DNA of 64,000 bases from Dehalococcoidia bacterium (GCA_029940375.1 JAPYUX010000002.1:46249-110248), one strand, 5' to 3'; counted from the stretch's first letter, positions 37,340 through 46,459 are shown. Translations and numbers: made by a program. The notes: generated from the letters alone by a model not told the origin.

Positions 37340-38638
37340 CTATGGCTTTACCATAGATCCATCAGATCTTCTAACAGTATCCCAAGCTCCACCATATTCT
37401 CTTTCCTTAAATGGAAATTTTTTAGCTATTTTTTCATCAATATCAATTCCTAAGCCTGGTTTTGAATTAGGCCACATCATTCCATTTTTTATTTCTGGAC
37501 ATCCTGGGAAAACTTCTTTTGTTTTTTCACCAAAAATAGAATATTCTTGAATTCCAAAGTTATAACAATTAATATCTAATGCTAAATTTGCAGCATGTCC
37601 AATTGGAGATGTATCTCCTGGGCCATGCCATGCAGTTCTTATAGAAAACAATTCTCCCATTGCAGCTAATTTTTTTGCAGGCGTTATACCGCCTATGTCA
37701 GAAATATGTATTCTTATAAAGTCTATAAGTCTATTTTTGATCATAGGGATTATTTCATGGGGAGAGCTGTAAAGTTCTCCCATTGCAATGGGAGTAGATG
37801 TTTGAGCCCGTACCATTTTAAAATATTCATTATCTTCAGGACTAAATAAATCTTCCAAAAAAAACAGTTGATATTTTTCAACTTCTTTTGCAAACCAAAC
37901 TCCTAAAATTGGAGGTATCCTCTCGTGAACGTCATGTAAAATTTCTACTCCATACCCAAATCTGTTTCTAATGTAATCAAAAAGAGATATAGCTGATCGA
38001 ATGTATGGTTTAGGTTCAAATATTCCACCAGGATGAGCGTAATTTTTTTTTGTGTCATACTCTTTAATCCATGAAGTTATGGGTATGGGACCTTTACTGA
38101 CATCTTTATTTTTTGCTGTGCTCATACCAGTTTGAGCAGATTTGTTACCATAGGTCGAGTAACCTGGGGTTGAAACTTGTACTCTTATATGATGAAATCC
38201 TTCTTCCATATAAGCTTGCATTTTATCACCAACTTCTTCATTTGAATCTCCAGATGTATGGACATAAACTGCTGCAGCTTCTCTCGATTTACCTCCTAAA
38301 AGTTCATATACAGGCATATTTGCCATTTTCCCTTTTATATCCCATAGAGCCTGATCTATTCCTGATAAAGCATTGTTAAGAACTGGGCCATTTCTCCAGT
38401 AAGAAGACACATAAGATGATTGCCAGATATCTTCTATATTGGAAACATCTCTCCCAATTAAAAATGGTTTTAAGTAGTCTTCTATGGCGGACTTTACGGG
38501 AATTGGTCTTTGAGTGAAAGTGGCACACCCCACACCATATAAACCATCTTGATTTGTTAGAATTTTTACTATTACCAGCCTTATATTATCTGGTTCTGTA
38601 AATATTACTTTTATGTCCTTAATTTTTGGTGTTTTCAT
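37340..38638 (-). CDS. mannonate dehydratase-like enolase superfamily protein (ManD/RspA type)
   Basis: 432 residues from the ATG at 38638, chosen over upstream starts because GGAGATAA lies directly before it and the first ~40 residues of the longer frame look like non-coding hydrophobic sequence that overlaps the divergent gene. Probable ligands D236 (in LHDVHER), E262 (FFLEDLF) and E288 (MGELY), and catalytic H238 and H338 (WHGPGDTSP), have the same mutual spacing as in characterised ManD enzymes. ManD dehydrates D-mannonate to 2-keto-3-deoxy-gluconate; low-efficiency gluconate or 'RspA' relatives look alike. It is divergent from a zinc alcohol dehydrogenase, likely sharing a regulatory gap of 79 bases. 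Confidence 0.85.
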   Translation of the reverse strand: MKTPKIKDIKVIFTEPDNIRLVIVKILTNQDGLYGVGCATFTQRPIPVKSAIEDYLKPFLIGRDVSNIEDIWQSSYVSSYWRNGPVLNNALSGIDQALWDIKGKMANMPVYELLGGKSREAAAVYVHTSGDSNEEVGDKMQAYMEEGFHHIRVQVSTPGYSTYGNKSAQTGMSTAKNKDVSKGPIPITSWIKEYDTKKNYAHPGGIFEPKPYIRSAISLFDYIRNRFGYGVEILHDVHERIPPILGVWFAKEVEKYQLFFLEDLFSPEDNEYFKMVRAQTSTPIAMGELYSSPHEIIPMIKNRLIDFIRIHISDIGGITPAKKLAAMGELFSIRTAWHGPGDTSPIGHAANLALDINCYNFGIQEYSIFGEKTKEVFPGCPEIKNGMMWPNSKPGLGIDIDEKIAKKFPFKEREYGGAWDTVRRSDGSMVKP

Positions 38639-38717
38639 TATTATCTCCATAAATATCTGTTTTGTTTTCAGAATAATTTTGATATATATCAGAGAAAATA
38701 TAACAAAAGAGAAGAAA

Positions 38718-39719
38718 ATGAAAGCATCTATTTGGCTGGGTGAAGATAAATTTGAAACCAAAAATGTAGAAATTCCTAAACTAAAAGAGGATCAAGTGTT
38801 AGTTAGGGTAGAAAAGGTAGGATTATGTGGCACTGATGTTCATATAACACAAGGATTATTTCCATCTACACCACCAAAAATTTTAGGGCATGAATTTAGT
38901 GGTGTAATAGTGGAAGTAGGATCAAAAATTGATAAATCAAATTTGGATAAAAGAGTTGCATGTAATACAACTTCAAGTTGTGGAAAATGTGAAAATTGTT
39001 TAAATTGGCAAATTTCAAGGTGCTCAAATTCAGTGCAATCATCCGGTGGATTTGCAGAATTTTCAGTAATGCCGCTATTATCTACTATAGAAATTCCGAA
39101 ACAAATGTCTTTTGAAGTTGGTGCTATGACAGAACCAGCATCCTGTTGTTTTTCTGGGATAGAAATGATTGATTATAAAAACAAACCCAAAATATTAATA
39201 ATTGGTGCAGGAATCATGGGGATATTATGTATGTTATTTGCAAAACAAAAAGATATAGATTTTATTGTAGTTTCTGAACCAAATCCAGTAAGAAGAAAAA
39301 TGGTAAAGCAATTAGGGGCAGACTTTGTTATAGATCCTACTGACAAAAATTCTAATAAACAATTGGAAGAATTAACACATTCTATTGGTTTTGAAATTTG
39401 TGTAGAAGCTGTAGGAAAACCTAACTTACTTGATTATGGAATTTCCAAATTGAGACCTAGGGGGCAAGCTTTAATGATTGGTGTACATCCTGAAAAATCT
39501 AATTTACCGAGTGATTTATATGATTTTCACTATAAGGAAATTAAGCTTTTTGGAGCATACGGTAGAGGAGATTATTTTAATCAGACGCCTGAAAGAATTT
39601 CAAATTTTGGCTTGGATAAACTAGTTTCCAAAATCTTTTCTTTAAATCAAATAAATGAAGCCTTAATTGCTACATCAAAAGGTGAAGGAATGAAATATAT
39701 GATTTCTCCAAACTTATGA
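38718..39719 (+). CDS. zinc-dependent alcohol/polyol dehydrogenase (MDR family)
   Basis: 333 residues from the ATG at 38718, which has GAAGA upstream; the longer upstream frame is hydrophobic and overlaps the divergent gene. Catalytic zinc ligands are C37 (GLCGTD) and H58-E59 (GHEFSG). The structural zinc lobe is C88, C91, C94 and C102. The NAD(P) motif is IIGAGIMGI (about 161). The fold is that of sorbitol, threonine and galactitol dehydrogenases. Divergent arrangement with a mannonate-dehydratase-like gene suggests oxidation of a sugar alcohol or acid, as in fructuronate/altronate or related pathways; substrate unassigned. Confidence 0.88.
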   Translation: MKASIWLGEDKFETKNVEIPKLKEDQVLVRVEKVGLCGTDVHITQGLFPSTPPKILGHEFSGVIVEVGSKIDKSNLDKRVACNTTSSCGKCENCLNWQISRCSNSVQSSGGFAEFSVMPLLSTIEIPKQMSFEVGAMTEPASCCFSGIEMIDYKNKPKILIIGAGIMGILCMLFAKQKDIDFIVVSEPNPVRRKMVKQLGADFVIDPTDKNSNKQLEELTHSIGFEICVEAVGKPNLLDYGISKLRPRGQALMIGVHPEKSNLPSDLYDFHYKEIKLFGAYGRGDYFNQTPERISNFGLDKLVSKIFSLNQINEALIATSKGEGMKYMISPNL

Positions 39720-39726
39720 TTTGGAA

Positions 39727-40284
39727 TTATTTTGTATCATTATTATCTTTTAAATATTCTTCTACTGTTGTTATTTCCAACAATTCTACATAGAAGTATA
39801 AATTACTATTTCCAGGAATTCTTGGTGGTGCTCCTTGAGAACCATAGCCTAGATTATAAGGTATTTTTATAAAAATTTTTCCATTTTTTCCTATCTTGGA
39901 TATACCTTTTTGCCATCCTTGTATAACACCCCCCAAGGGGAAAATTCCTGGTTCTGATCTAATATAAGAGGAATCAAAAACACATCCATTTTCCAACCAT
40001 CCAGTATAATTTGTCACAACTAGACTATTCAAATCTGGTTTTTCTGCTTCACCATCTTCAAGAATGAAATATTCTAATCCATCTAAGTCTATTTCTCTTG
40101 GCTCGCTTTCTAACGTTTCAAGTTGAGGAGATGAATTTGAATAATACATATTTTGACAATACATTTCTGAAGGAGTAGGTTCTATTACTGGAATTTGGAT
40201 ATTTTTTGAAGGATTTGCTCCTCCTCCTCTACATCCAAAAATAAATATGATTGCAAAACTAAATAGTAATTTTGAATAATTCAA
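39727..40284 (-). CDS. FKBP-type peptidyl-prolyl isomerase lipoprotein
   Basis: 185 residues. The N-terminus is a lipoprotein signal peptide with lipobox IFGC (Cys18). After a spacer of about 70 residues comes an FKBP domain (about 85-175) with VTNYTGWLENGCVFDSS, the ..GGVIQGWQKGI.. loop and the IPYNLGYG..PRIPGNSNLYFYVELLEI ending (about 143-170), all hallmark positions. It should act outside the cytoplasmic membrane on protein folding. It ends eight bases from the dehydrogenase stop and is followed by the aldolase on the same strand. Confidence 0.88.
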   Translation of the reverse strand: MNYSKLLFSFAIIFIFGCRGGGANPSKNIQIPVIEPTPSEMYCQNMYYSNSSPQLETLESEPREIDLDGLEYFILEDGEAEKPDLNSLVVTNYTGWLENGCVFDSSYIRSEPGIFPLGGVIQGWQKGISKIGKNGKIFIKIPYNLGYGSQGAPPRIPGNSNLYFYVELLEITTVEEYLKDNNDTK

Positions 40285-40286
40285 AC

Positions 40287-41048
40287 TTATCCTTCGCCTG
40301 CGTCAACAAATTGTTTTGCTCCATTAGCCATCCATTCTCCTGTTCCTGCAAACAAAAATTGTACTCCCATTTTTGAGAATTTTGCTGTATTGTTCAAATT
40401 AACCATAGTGCCAGCCACTTTTCCTGCTTCCATAATTTTATTTAAGGAATTGTCAATCGTATTGGTAACTTCTTTATTTTGAACATCGAGTATATATCCC
40501 ATTGATTGAGCTAAATCGCCAGGAGCTACAAAGAAAACATCTATATTATCGACTTTTAAAATTTCGTCTAAATTATTTACAGCTACAATATCTTCAATTA
40601 AAACAACAAATAAACTTAAGTCATTAGCAATTTCAAAAAAATTACTTACTCCATAGCCTTGTCTTGAGCCTGTAAACCCTCTTTGTCCAATTGGTGCAAA
40701 TTTTCCTCCTTGAATTACGTTTTCTGCTTCTTCTTTGTTGTTTACATGGGGAACAACTATCCCTTGAGCACCTAAATCTAAAGTTCTATAAATTAAACCT
40801 TGTGAGTTTAAGTTGACTCTAACTATTGAAGTTAATCCCCAGAGATCACAAGCTCTTGTTAGATTTCCTATCTCATTAGGTACGACAGGGCCATGTTCTC
40901 CTTCAAGCCAAATTCCGTCGATTCCTGCCTGTACAGCGGAATACCCAAATGCATCGATATCATTTGCATGTGTACTTCCACTAGCAATATAAGCTCTTTC
41001 CCCATTTTTCAATTTTTCTTTTACTCTATTTTTTCTAGGCATTTCCAT
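40287..41048 (-). CDS. HpcH/HpaI-type aldolase
   Basis: 253 residues. This is a class II pyruvate-type aldolase with the conserved H52 in WLEGEHGPV (the general base of HpaI), an Arg in SIVRVN, the metal Glu in VLIEDIV (about 148) and the metal Asp in FVAPGDLAQSMG (about 178). Such enzymes cleave 4-hydroxy-2-keto acids, giving pyruvate and an aldehyde, or hydrolyse malyl-CoA. AGGAGAAT lies just upstream of the ATG. It sits between an enolase-type dehydratase and other catabolic genes, which supports cleavage of a 2-keto-3-deoxy sugar acid. Confidence 0.88.
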   Translation of the reverse strand: MEMPRKNRVKEKLKNGERAYIASGSTHANDIDAFGYSAVQAGIDGIWLEGEHGPVVPNEIGNLTRACDLWGLTSIVRVNLNSQGLIYRTLDLGAQGIVVPHVNNKEEAENVIQGGKFAPIGQRGFTGSRQGYGVSNFFEIANDLSLFVVLIEDIVAVNNLDEILKVDNIDVFFVAPGDLAQSMGYILDVQNKEVTNTIDNSLNKIMEAGKVAGTMVNLNNTAKFSKMGVQFLFAGTGEWMANGAKQFVDAGEG

Positions 41049-41071
41049 AATATTCTCCTTTAATATTTATT

Positions 41072-42331
41072 TTATTTTATTTTATTAGTATATCCGGGTC
41101 CCTTTCCTTTTTGCCAAGCATGCTCGATTAAAACTTCAGTGTCTATATTTACTCCCCAACCTGGAGCAGTAGGAATATCGACTACACCTTTTTTTATATT
41201 GAGAGGTCCGCCTATCATTTCGTCTTTCCATGGGACGTCATCAATATCAATTTCCATAATTCTTACATTAGGCACATTAGCACACAAATTTAATGAAATC
41301 ATGGTAGATAAATGAGAATAGTAATTATGTGGAGCGATATTAATTTGATGACTTGCTGCTAACGCTGCCACATCTCTAGAATTTCCGAATCCTTGCCATG
41401 GGATATCTACCATTGCAACATCCATTGATCTAAGATTAAAATAAGGTCTGTAATCAGTTATTCCAAGTAAGTTTTCTCCTGATGTAATTGGAATAGAAGT
41501 TGAATCTTTGATTTCTCTCAGTCCTTCTGGTTCATACATGTCAATTTCTACCCACATCATATTATATTTTTCAAGTGTTGAACAGATTTTCTTTGCAGCT
41601 TGAGGTTTAAAATTGAAATTTAAGTCTAAACCAATAGTTACTTTTCCTTTGGACCCTTCTTGTAAAGCACTAATATGATCTTCTATAACATCTAAAAGTT
41701 CATGGTTAACAAAAGTTTGATTTTCGGTGGTATATTCTAAACCTTGATCGGTAGATCCATTTCCTCCCCCAAACCCTCCAAAAAATACATATGTATTTTT
41801 TGGAGGGTGGCTTAGCGGGGAATCAGGTCTAACTATAATATTAGTTTTTAGTGAAGTATATCCTTTATCTGCAACTTCTTTTCCAAGGTTAATAATATCT
41901 TGTCGTGAATTCAAGGGACTTACTCCTAACAACTCATAACTTCTTGCCCTCGAAGTTCCACAATGAGACCAATAAATCTTTTGTGTATCTCTTAACTTGC
42001 CTCCGAATAATTCGTAGACGGGTATTCCATGATATTTACCTTTTATATCCCATAATGCCAATTCAATGCCTGCAATAGCTTTCGAGGCTATACCTCCCTT
42101 TGATTGAATTGCCATTCTTTGTAAGTCCCAATAAATTGACTGAATATTTAATGGATCTTTTCCTATAAGTAAAGGCTTGAAATCTTCAACTGCTCCAACT
42201 ATCCCCCAAGGATTTCTTCCATCAGACATTTCTCCAAACCCTGTAATTCCTGAATCTGTCTTTATTTCAGTGAATTGCCAAGGTCTCCATCCAGCATCTA
42301 CAACATAAGTTTCAATAGATTCTATTTTCAT
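41072..42331 (-). CDS. enolase superfamily protein with internal palindrome
   Basis: 419 residues from the ATG at 42331, preferred over an upstream frame because TTGGAG is eight bases before it. Probable metal ligands are D236 (LDLNF), E262 (WVEID) and E286 (SGENL), with K162 (SLKTN) and H335 (APHNYYSH) as catalytic candidates. N238 rather than a second His follows the first ligand, so it belongs to the mandelate racemase/muconate group rather than to the galactonate type. An insertion between K162 and the first ligand contains Gly-rich residues encoded by a 36-bp perfect palindrome (see the repeat entry). Downstream comes an aldolase gene on the same strand. Substrate is unknown. Confidence 0.85.
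   Translation of the reverse strand: MKIESIETYVVDAGWRPWQFTEIKTDSGITGFGEMSDGRNPWGIVGAVEDFKPLLIGKDPLNIQSIYWDLQRMAIQSKGGIASKAIAGIELALWDIKGKYHGIPVYELFGGKLRDTQKIYWSHCGTSRARSYELLGVSPLNSRQDIINLGKEVADKGYTSLKTNIIVRPDSPLSHPPKNTYVFFGGFGGGNGSTDQGLEYTTENQTFVNHELLDVIEDHISALQEGSKGKVTIGLDLNFNFKPQAAKKICSTLEKYNMMWVEIDMYEPEGLREIKDSTSIPITSGENLLGITDYRPYFNLRSMDVAMVDIPWQGFGNSRDVAALAASHQINIAPHNYYSHLSTMISLNLCANVPNVRIMEIDIDDVPWKDEMIGGPLNIKKGVVDIPTAPGWGVNIDTEVLIEHAWQKGKGPGYTNKIK
41774..41809. repeat. 36-bp perfect palindrome inside a coding sequence
   Basis: Every base from 41774 to 41791 pairs with its mirror from 41809 to 41792, with no loop, inside the enolase gene at 41072-42331. The arms read ACCCTCCAAAAAATACAT and its complement. 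It encodes residues ~175-186 of the protein, within a Gly-rich insertion, so the frame is kept. A recently acquired hairpin or a strong mRNA structure are both possible. Confidence 0.95.
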
Positions 42332-42403
42332 ATCTTTACTCCAAGTAGCTAATATATGTAATATAGACATAAATTATTTTTAAGTAAATAGAGAATAATC
42401 ACT

Positions 42404-43363
42404 ATGAACCAAAAGAAATGTTGCTCTCCTCAAAGAAATGAAATTGGCGATCAAGTAAAATTTACACATAATATTAAATTTATTAAATCTCACAAAACTA
42501 ACAATAATGCAATGGTTCTAATAGAAGGTGGCATTTTCTCTATGGGTACTGATGATCCAAGTGCTTTTATGTCTGATGGTGAAGGTCCAACTAGATTGGT
42601 AGAAGTAGATCAATTTTATTTCGATAAATATCCTGTTACCAACTTGGAATTTGATAAATTTTGTCAAAATACTGGATATATAACCGAAGCTGAAAAATTT
42701 CAATGGTCATTTGTATTTCATCTATTGGTTTCCAAACAAACAAAAAAAAATGTTTCTGAATCAGTTTCTAGTGCTCCATGGTGGTTGAAAGTAGAAAAAG
42801 CTTATTGGAGATCTCCTTATGGCCCTGATTCAAATATTGAAGATTTGGAACATCATCCTGTGGTTCATATTTCTTGGTATGACGCAGTAGCTTATTCTAA
42901 ATGGGCAAGCAAAAGTTTACCAACCGAAGCTGAATGGGAAATGGCTACTAGAGGCGGATTAGACAATAAATTGTTTTCCTGGGGTGATAATGATAATAAT
43001 TTACATGAAAAGTGTAATATTTGGCAAGGACAATTTCCAAAGAAAAACACTATGCAAGATGGTTGGTTAGCCACATCTCCTGTAAACACCTTTGATCCTA
43101 ACGAATTTGGTGTCTACGATGCATTAGGGAATGTTTGGGAATGGTGTTCTGATTGGTTTTCTCCCTCATTTCATCAAATAGAAAGAAGTGTAACTAGAAA
43201 AAACCCTAAAGGTCCGAATCATGGGAATACAAAGATTATGAAAGGTGGATCTTATTTATGTCATGATTCTTACTGTAATAGATATAGAATTGCTGCAAGA
43301 ACACAAAGCACACCTGATTCATCGACAGGTAATTTAGGATTTCGAACAATGTATAGAAAATAA
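42404..43363 (+). CDS. formylglycine-generating enzyme (sulfatase-activating)
   Basis: 319 residues. The copper-binding catalytic pair C286 and C291 lies in GGSYLCHDSYCNRYR, which closely follows the human SUMF1 and bacterial FGE motif, and the downstream AARTQSTPDSSTGNLGFR (about 297-314) is likewise conserved. The N-terminal MNQKKCCSPQR matches the Cys-rich start of bacterial FGEs, and the fold markers SLPTEAEWE and GNVWEW are intact. It oxidises a Cys in sulfatases to formylglycine. No sulfatase is in the window, so its targets are elsewhere. It is divergent from the palindrome-bearing enolase and is followed nine bases later by the Ldh_2 pair. Confidence 0.95.
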   Translation: MNQKKCCSPQRNEIGDQVKFTHNIKFIKSHKTNNNAMVLIEGGIFSMGTDDPSAFMSDGEGPTRLVEVDQFYFDKYPVTNLEFDKFCQNTGYITEAEKFQWSFVFHLLVSKQTKKNVSESVSSAPWWLKVEKAYWRSPYGPDSNIEDLEHHPVVHISWYDAVAYSKWASKSLPTEAEWEMATRGGLDNKLFSWGDNDNNLHEKCNIWQGQFPKKNTMQDGWLATSPVNTFDPNEFGVYDALGNVWEWCSDWFSPSFHQIERSVTRKNPKGPNHGNTKIMKGGSYLCHDSYCNRYRIAARTQSTPDSSTGNLGFRTMYRK

Positions 43364-43372
43364 GGAGAGAAA

Positions 43373-44476
43373 ATGTTAGATAGATTTAAAGTACCAGAAC
43401 AAGATAAAATTTATGTACCTGTTGAGAGAATTACAGAAGTTACTGAGAATATACTAAAAGCATCTGGAGTAACAGAAGAAGGAGCAAAGAATTCTACAGC
43501 TGTACTGATAGGAAATGATTTAAGAGGTGTAGAAACTCATGGTGTCTCAAATGGCTTAAGGTTATACGTAGAAAGCTATGCTTCAGGAAAATATAATGCC
43601 AAACCAAATATAAAAGTAATAAAAGAATCTGCTACAACTGCGAATATTGATGGAGATGGAGGATTAGGTGCAGAAATTGGACCTATGGCTATGGAATTAG
43701 CAATAGAAAAAGCTGAAAAATATGGCATGGGTGCTGTAGTTGTTAGTAATACAGGACATTTAGCTGGGTGTGGTTATTATCCCTTACAAGCAGTTGAAAA
43801 AGATATGATCGGTCAAGCTATGACTTCTGGAGGGGCTGGACTAACCGTACCAACTTGGGGATCCGAACCAATTTTAGGAACTAATCCAGTTGCATGGGCT
43901 GTACCTACTAAAGATATGCCTCCTTTTTTGTTTGATGTTGCTACAACTCAAATCGCGTCAAATAAAATAGGTCTTGCTCGTAGAACGGGAGCTAAATTGT
44001 TACCCGGTTGGATTACTGACAAAAATGGAAACCCCATACTCGAAGAAGTAGACCCTCCTGAAAGAACAGGTAGACACGGCGAATCAAATTATCATTTATT
44101 ACCATTTGGAGGAACAAGGGAAAATGGTTCACATAAAGGTTTTGGATTAGGAATGGTTGTGGAAATTATGACAAATGAACTTTCTGGAATGGGACCCGCA
44201 CCAATATTAATGCATGAAGGATCAGATTTCTTTGCTGCATATTCGATTGACGCATTTACTGATGTAAAAAAATTCAAACAAGATATGGATGACCTTTTAA
44301 AAAGGATTGTAGAGTCTAAACCTGCCTTGGGACATGAAAGAGTTGTATATGCAGGTTATTTAGAGAATGAAGAATATTTAAAAAGATCGAAAGAAGGAAT
44401 CCCATATCACAAAGAAGTTATCAAATGGTTTGAAAATCACTGTAGTGAAATAGGAATAGATTGTGAGTTACGATAA
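43373..44476 (+). CDS. Ldh_2 family dehydrogenase, copy 1
   Basis: 367 residues of the malate/L-lactate/ureidoglycolate dehydrogenase family (PF02615), which uses NAD(P) on 2-hydroxy or 2-keto acids. Markers: THGVSNGLRLY (about 55-65), the His of VSNTGHLAGCGYYPL (about 122), WGSEPILGTNPVAWAVP (about 162-178) and NGSHKGFGLGMVVEI (about 249). GGAG precedes its ATG. The stop codon overlaps the ATG of a near-identical paralogue, so the two are coupled. Related enzymes include 2,3-diketo-L-gulonate reductase, fitting the sugar-acid context, but substrate cannot be set from sequence. Confidence 0.9.
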   Translation: MLDRFKVPEQDKIYVPVERITEVTENILKASGVTEEGAKNSTAVLIGNDLRGVETHGVSNGLRLYVESYASGKYNAKPNIKVIKESATTANIDGDGGLGAEIGPMAMELAIEKAEKYGMGAVVVSNTGHLAGCGYYPLQAVEKDMIGQAMTSGGAGLTVPTWGSEPILGTNPVAWAVPTKDMPPFLFDVATTQIASNKIGLARRTGAKLLPGWITDKNGNPILEEVDPPERTGRHGESNYHLLPFGGTRENGSHKGFGLGMVVEIMTNELSGMGPAPILMHEGSDFFAAYSIDAFTDVKKFKQDMDDLLKRIVESKPALGHERVVYAGYLENEEYLKRSKEGIPYHKEVIKWFENHCSEIGIDCELR

Positions 44477-45561
44477 TGTTAGATAGATTTAAAGTCCCTG
44501 ATAAAGATAAAATTTATGTTTCTAAGAAAAATATAACTGAAATAACTCAAAAAGTTCTCGAAGCTTCAGGTGTTTCAAAAGAAGGTGCAGCAAATTCTAC
44601 TGCGGTTTTAATCGGCAATGATATGAGAGGTGTAGAAAGCCACGGAGTGTCAAATGGATTAAGACGTTATGTTGAACTATACGCATCAGGAAGTTATAAC
44701 TCAAAACCAACAATCAAAACATTAAGAGAATCTCCAACTACAGCTTCTTTAGATGGTGATGGAGGATTAGGTGCAGAAATTGGACCTATGGCTATGGAAT
44801 TAGCAATAGAAAAAGCTGAAAAATATGGTATGGGAGCAGTTTCTGTAAGGAATACAGGTCATTTGGCTGGATGTGGTTATTATCCTCTTCAAGCAGTGGA
44901 AAAAGACATGATTGGACATTCCTTTACAGGTAGTCCAGGGCAACAAACTCTTCCAACTTGGGGATCCGAACCAATTTTAGGAACCAATCCAGTTGCATGG
45001 GCTGCTCCTGCAGATAAAATGCCCCCTTTCTTATTTGATATTGCTACAACTCAAGTTGCAGGAAATAAAATAGAGTTGACTCGTAGAACGGGCGCCAAAT
45101 TGTTACCAGGTTGGATTGCAGAAAAGGATGGTTCTCCAATTTTAGAGGAAGTAAATACACCTAAACAAGGGGAATATTTCCTTTTACCATTTGGAGGAAC
45201 AAGGGAAAATGGGTCGCATAAAGGTTTTGGATTAGGAATGGTTGCTGAAATAATGTCAAATATTATTTCAGGTGCAGGTCCGGGTATAATCTCTAATCAT
45301 CAAGGTTCTGATTTTTTTCTTGCATATTCGATTGACGCATTTACTGATGTAAAAAAATTCAAACAAGATATGGACGATCTTTTAAAAAGAATTGTAGAAT
45401 CTAAACCTGCCTCGGGATATGAAAGAGTCGTATATGCAGGTTATTTAGAGAATGAAGAATATTTAAAAAGATCAGAAGAAGGAATCCCTTATCATAAAGA
45501 AGTTATTGAATGGTTTGAGAATCATTGCAATGAAATGGGAATAGTTTGCAATCTTAGATGA
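44476..45561 (+). CDS. Ldh_2 family dehydrogenase, copy 2
   Basis: 361 residues, a tandem paralogue of the preceding gene with the same family motifs: SHGVSNGLRRY, RNTGHLAGCGYYPL, WGSEPILGTNPVAWAAP and NGSHKGFGLGMVAEI. It lacks about six residues of copy 1 in the loop after EEV. Two blocks are identical at DNA level between copies (43655-43725 with 44758-44828, and 44236-44289 with 45321-45374), while neighbouring codons differ, which suggests gene conversion after duplication. The copies may form a hetero-oligomer or differ in substrate. Confidence 0.9.
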   Translation: MLDRFKVPDKDKIYVSKKNITEITQKVLEASGVSKEGAANSTAVLIGNDMRGVESHGVSNGLRRYVELYASGSYNSKPTIKTLRESPTTASLDGDGGLGAEIGPMAMELAIEKAEKYGMGAVSVRNTGHLAGCGYYPLQAVEKDMIGHSFTGSPGQQTLPTWGSEPILGTNPVAWAAPADKMPPFLFDIATTQVAGNKIELTRRTGAKLLPGWIAEKDGSPILEEVNTPKQGEYFLLPFGGTRENGSHKGFGLGMVAEIMSNIISGAGPGIISNHQGSDFFLAYSIDAFTDVKKFKQDMDDLLKRIVESKPASGYERVVYAGYLENEEYLKRSEEGIPYHKEVIEWFENHCNEMGIVCNLR

Positions 45562-45565
45562 CTAG

Positions 45566-46459
45566 TTAAACCTTCATTTTTCTTTTTGAGTAAGTTCTTC
45601 CAATTTCAGCTGCCTGAGGATTATTACCAGCTATGACTCTCGCTCCAGAATCAATCACTTCTTTTATATTTTGTTCTGACCCATTTTCTAAAAATCTAAC
45701 TCTATTTTTATCACAAGCTGCTTTAACTCTTTTTGAAGCCTCAATTAATCGTGCGTCTATAGGATCTCCGGGAGTTCTTTTGATTTTCATAGACATAGAC
45801 ATATCTCCAGGACCCATTTCAGCATACCCAATCCCCGGAGTACTTAAAATTTGTTCACAATTATTTAAGCCTTCCAGTGTCTCTATCTTAAGTCCTAATA
45901 ATAATTCTCCATCTGGATTTAGTGGCCATGGATCCGCCTTTGCTCTATAATCATTATCGTTATCTAGTCCCCATTTTAATCTGGCTTGGAACTCAGATCC
46001 TACCCCCCTTGTACCATCTTTAAGGCCATAACCGACTCCAATATCATTGATTTTATATCTACATGATTCTACAAAAGCTTTTACTGATTCTGGAGTTGTA
46101 GCTTCACATAATAATATTCCATGAACTCCTCTAGCTAAAATTTGTCTAATTTGCCAAGAATTATATCTTATTATTTCTTCGCTTTCTCCTTGAACGGGTA
46201 ATTCTACAATTACAGTCGGTGTTATATGGCCTGAATTAGTGGGACCTCCATCTATTAATCCTTCCATATAAGATTCTAACCCTGCCATATCAAATGACCC
46301 ATGCTCCATTCCTATATTTATATAGTCAGCCCATGTTTTTGCATCTTTTTTTCCTTGTTCATATGTAAGAAAAGATCTAGAGAAAGTATGTAAACCTACA
46401 TAATAGATAGGTTGATCTTGTTCTAATAATTCAATTGCTCTATTTATACGATTTACCAA
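45566..46459 (-). CDS. HpcH/HpaI aldolase family protein
   Basis: 297 residues. It is a second pyruvate-aldolase-type enzyme, more divergent than the one at 40287. The general-base region is GMEHGSFDM (about 49-57), the metal Glu lies in GLKIETLEG (about 211), and the metal Asp in MGPGDMSMS (about 235). An insertion of about 40 residues between the third and fifth strands (SCRYKINDIG..WGLDNDND) distinguishes it. Tail-to-tail with the Ldh_2 pair, four bases apart. Probable role: cleavage or decarboxylation of a keto-hydroxy acid; substrate unknown. Confidence 0.8.
   Translation of the reverse strand: MVNRINRAIELLEQDQPIYYVGLHTFSRSFLTYEQGKKDAKTWADYINIGMEHGSFDMAGLESYMEGLIDGGPTNSGHITPTVIVELPVQGESEEIIRYNSWQIRQILARGVHGILLCEATTPESVKAFVESCRYKINDIGVGYGLKDGTRGVGSEFQARLKWGLDNDNDYRAKADPWPLNPDGELLLGLKIETLEGLNNCEQILSTPGIGYAEMGPGDMSMSMKIKRTPGDPIDARLIEASKRVKAACDKNRVRFLENGSEQNIKEVIDSGARVIAGNNPQAAEIGRTYSKRKMKV

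Noticed and set aside
38613..38761. Overlapping long N-terminal extensions of the ManD-like and alcohol dehydrogenase genes
   Set aside because: Both longer frames run through the shared divergent gap and are hydrophobic there; clear ribosome-binding sites and family alignment put the starts at 38638 (minus) and 38718 (plus).
42332..42370. 13-residue N-terminal extension of the enolase at 41072
   Set aside because: TTGGAG is placed eight bases before the internal ATG at 42331, and enolase proteins start with this MKIESIE-like strand.
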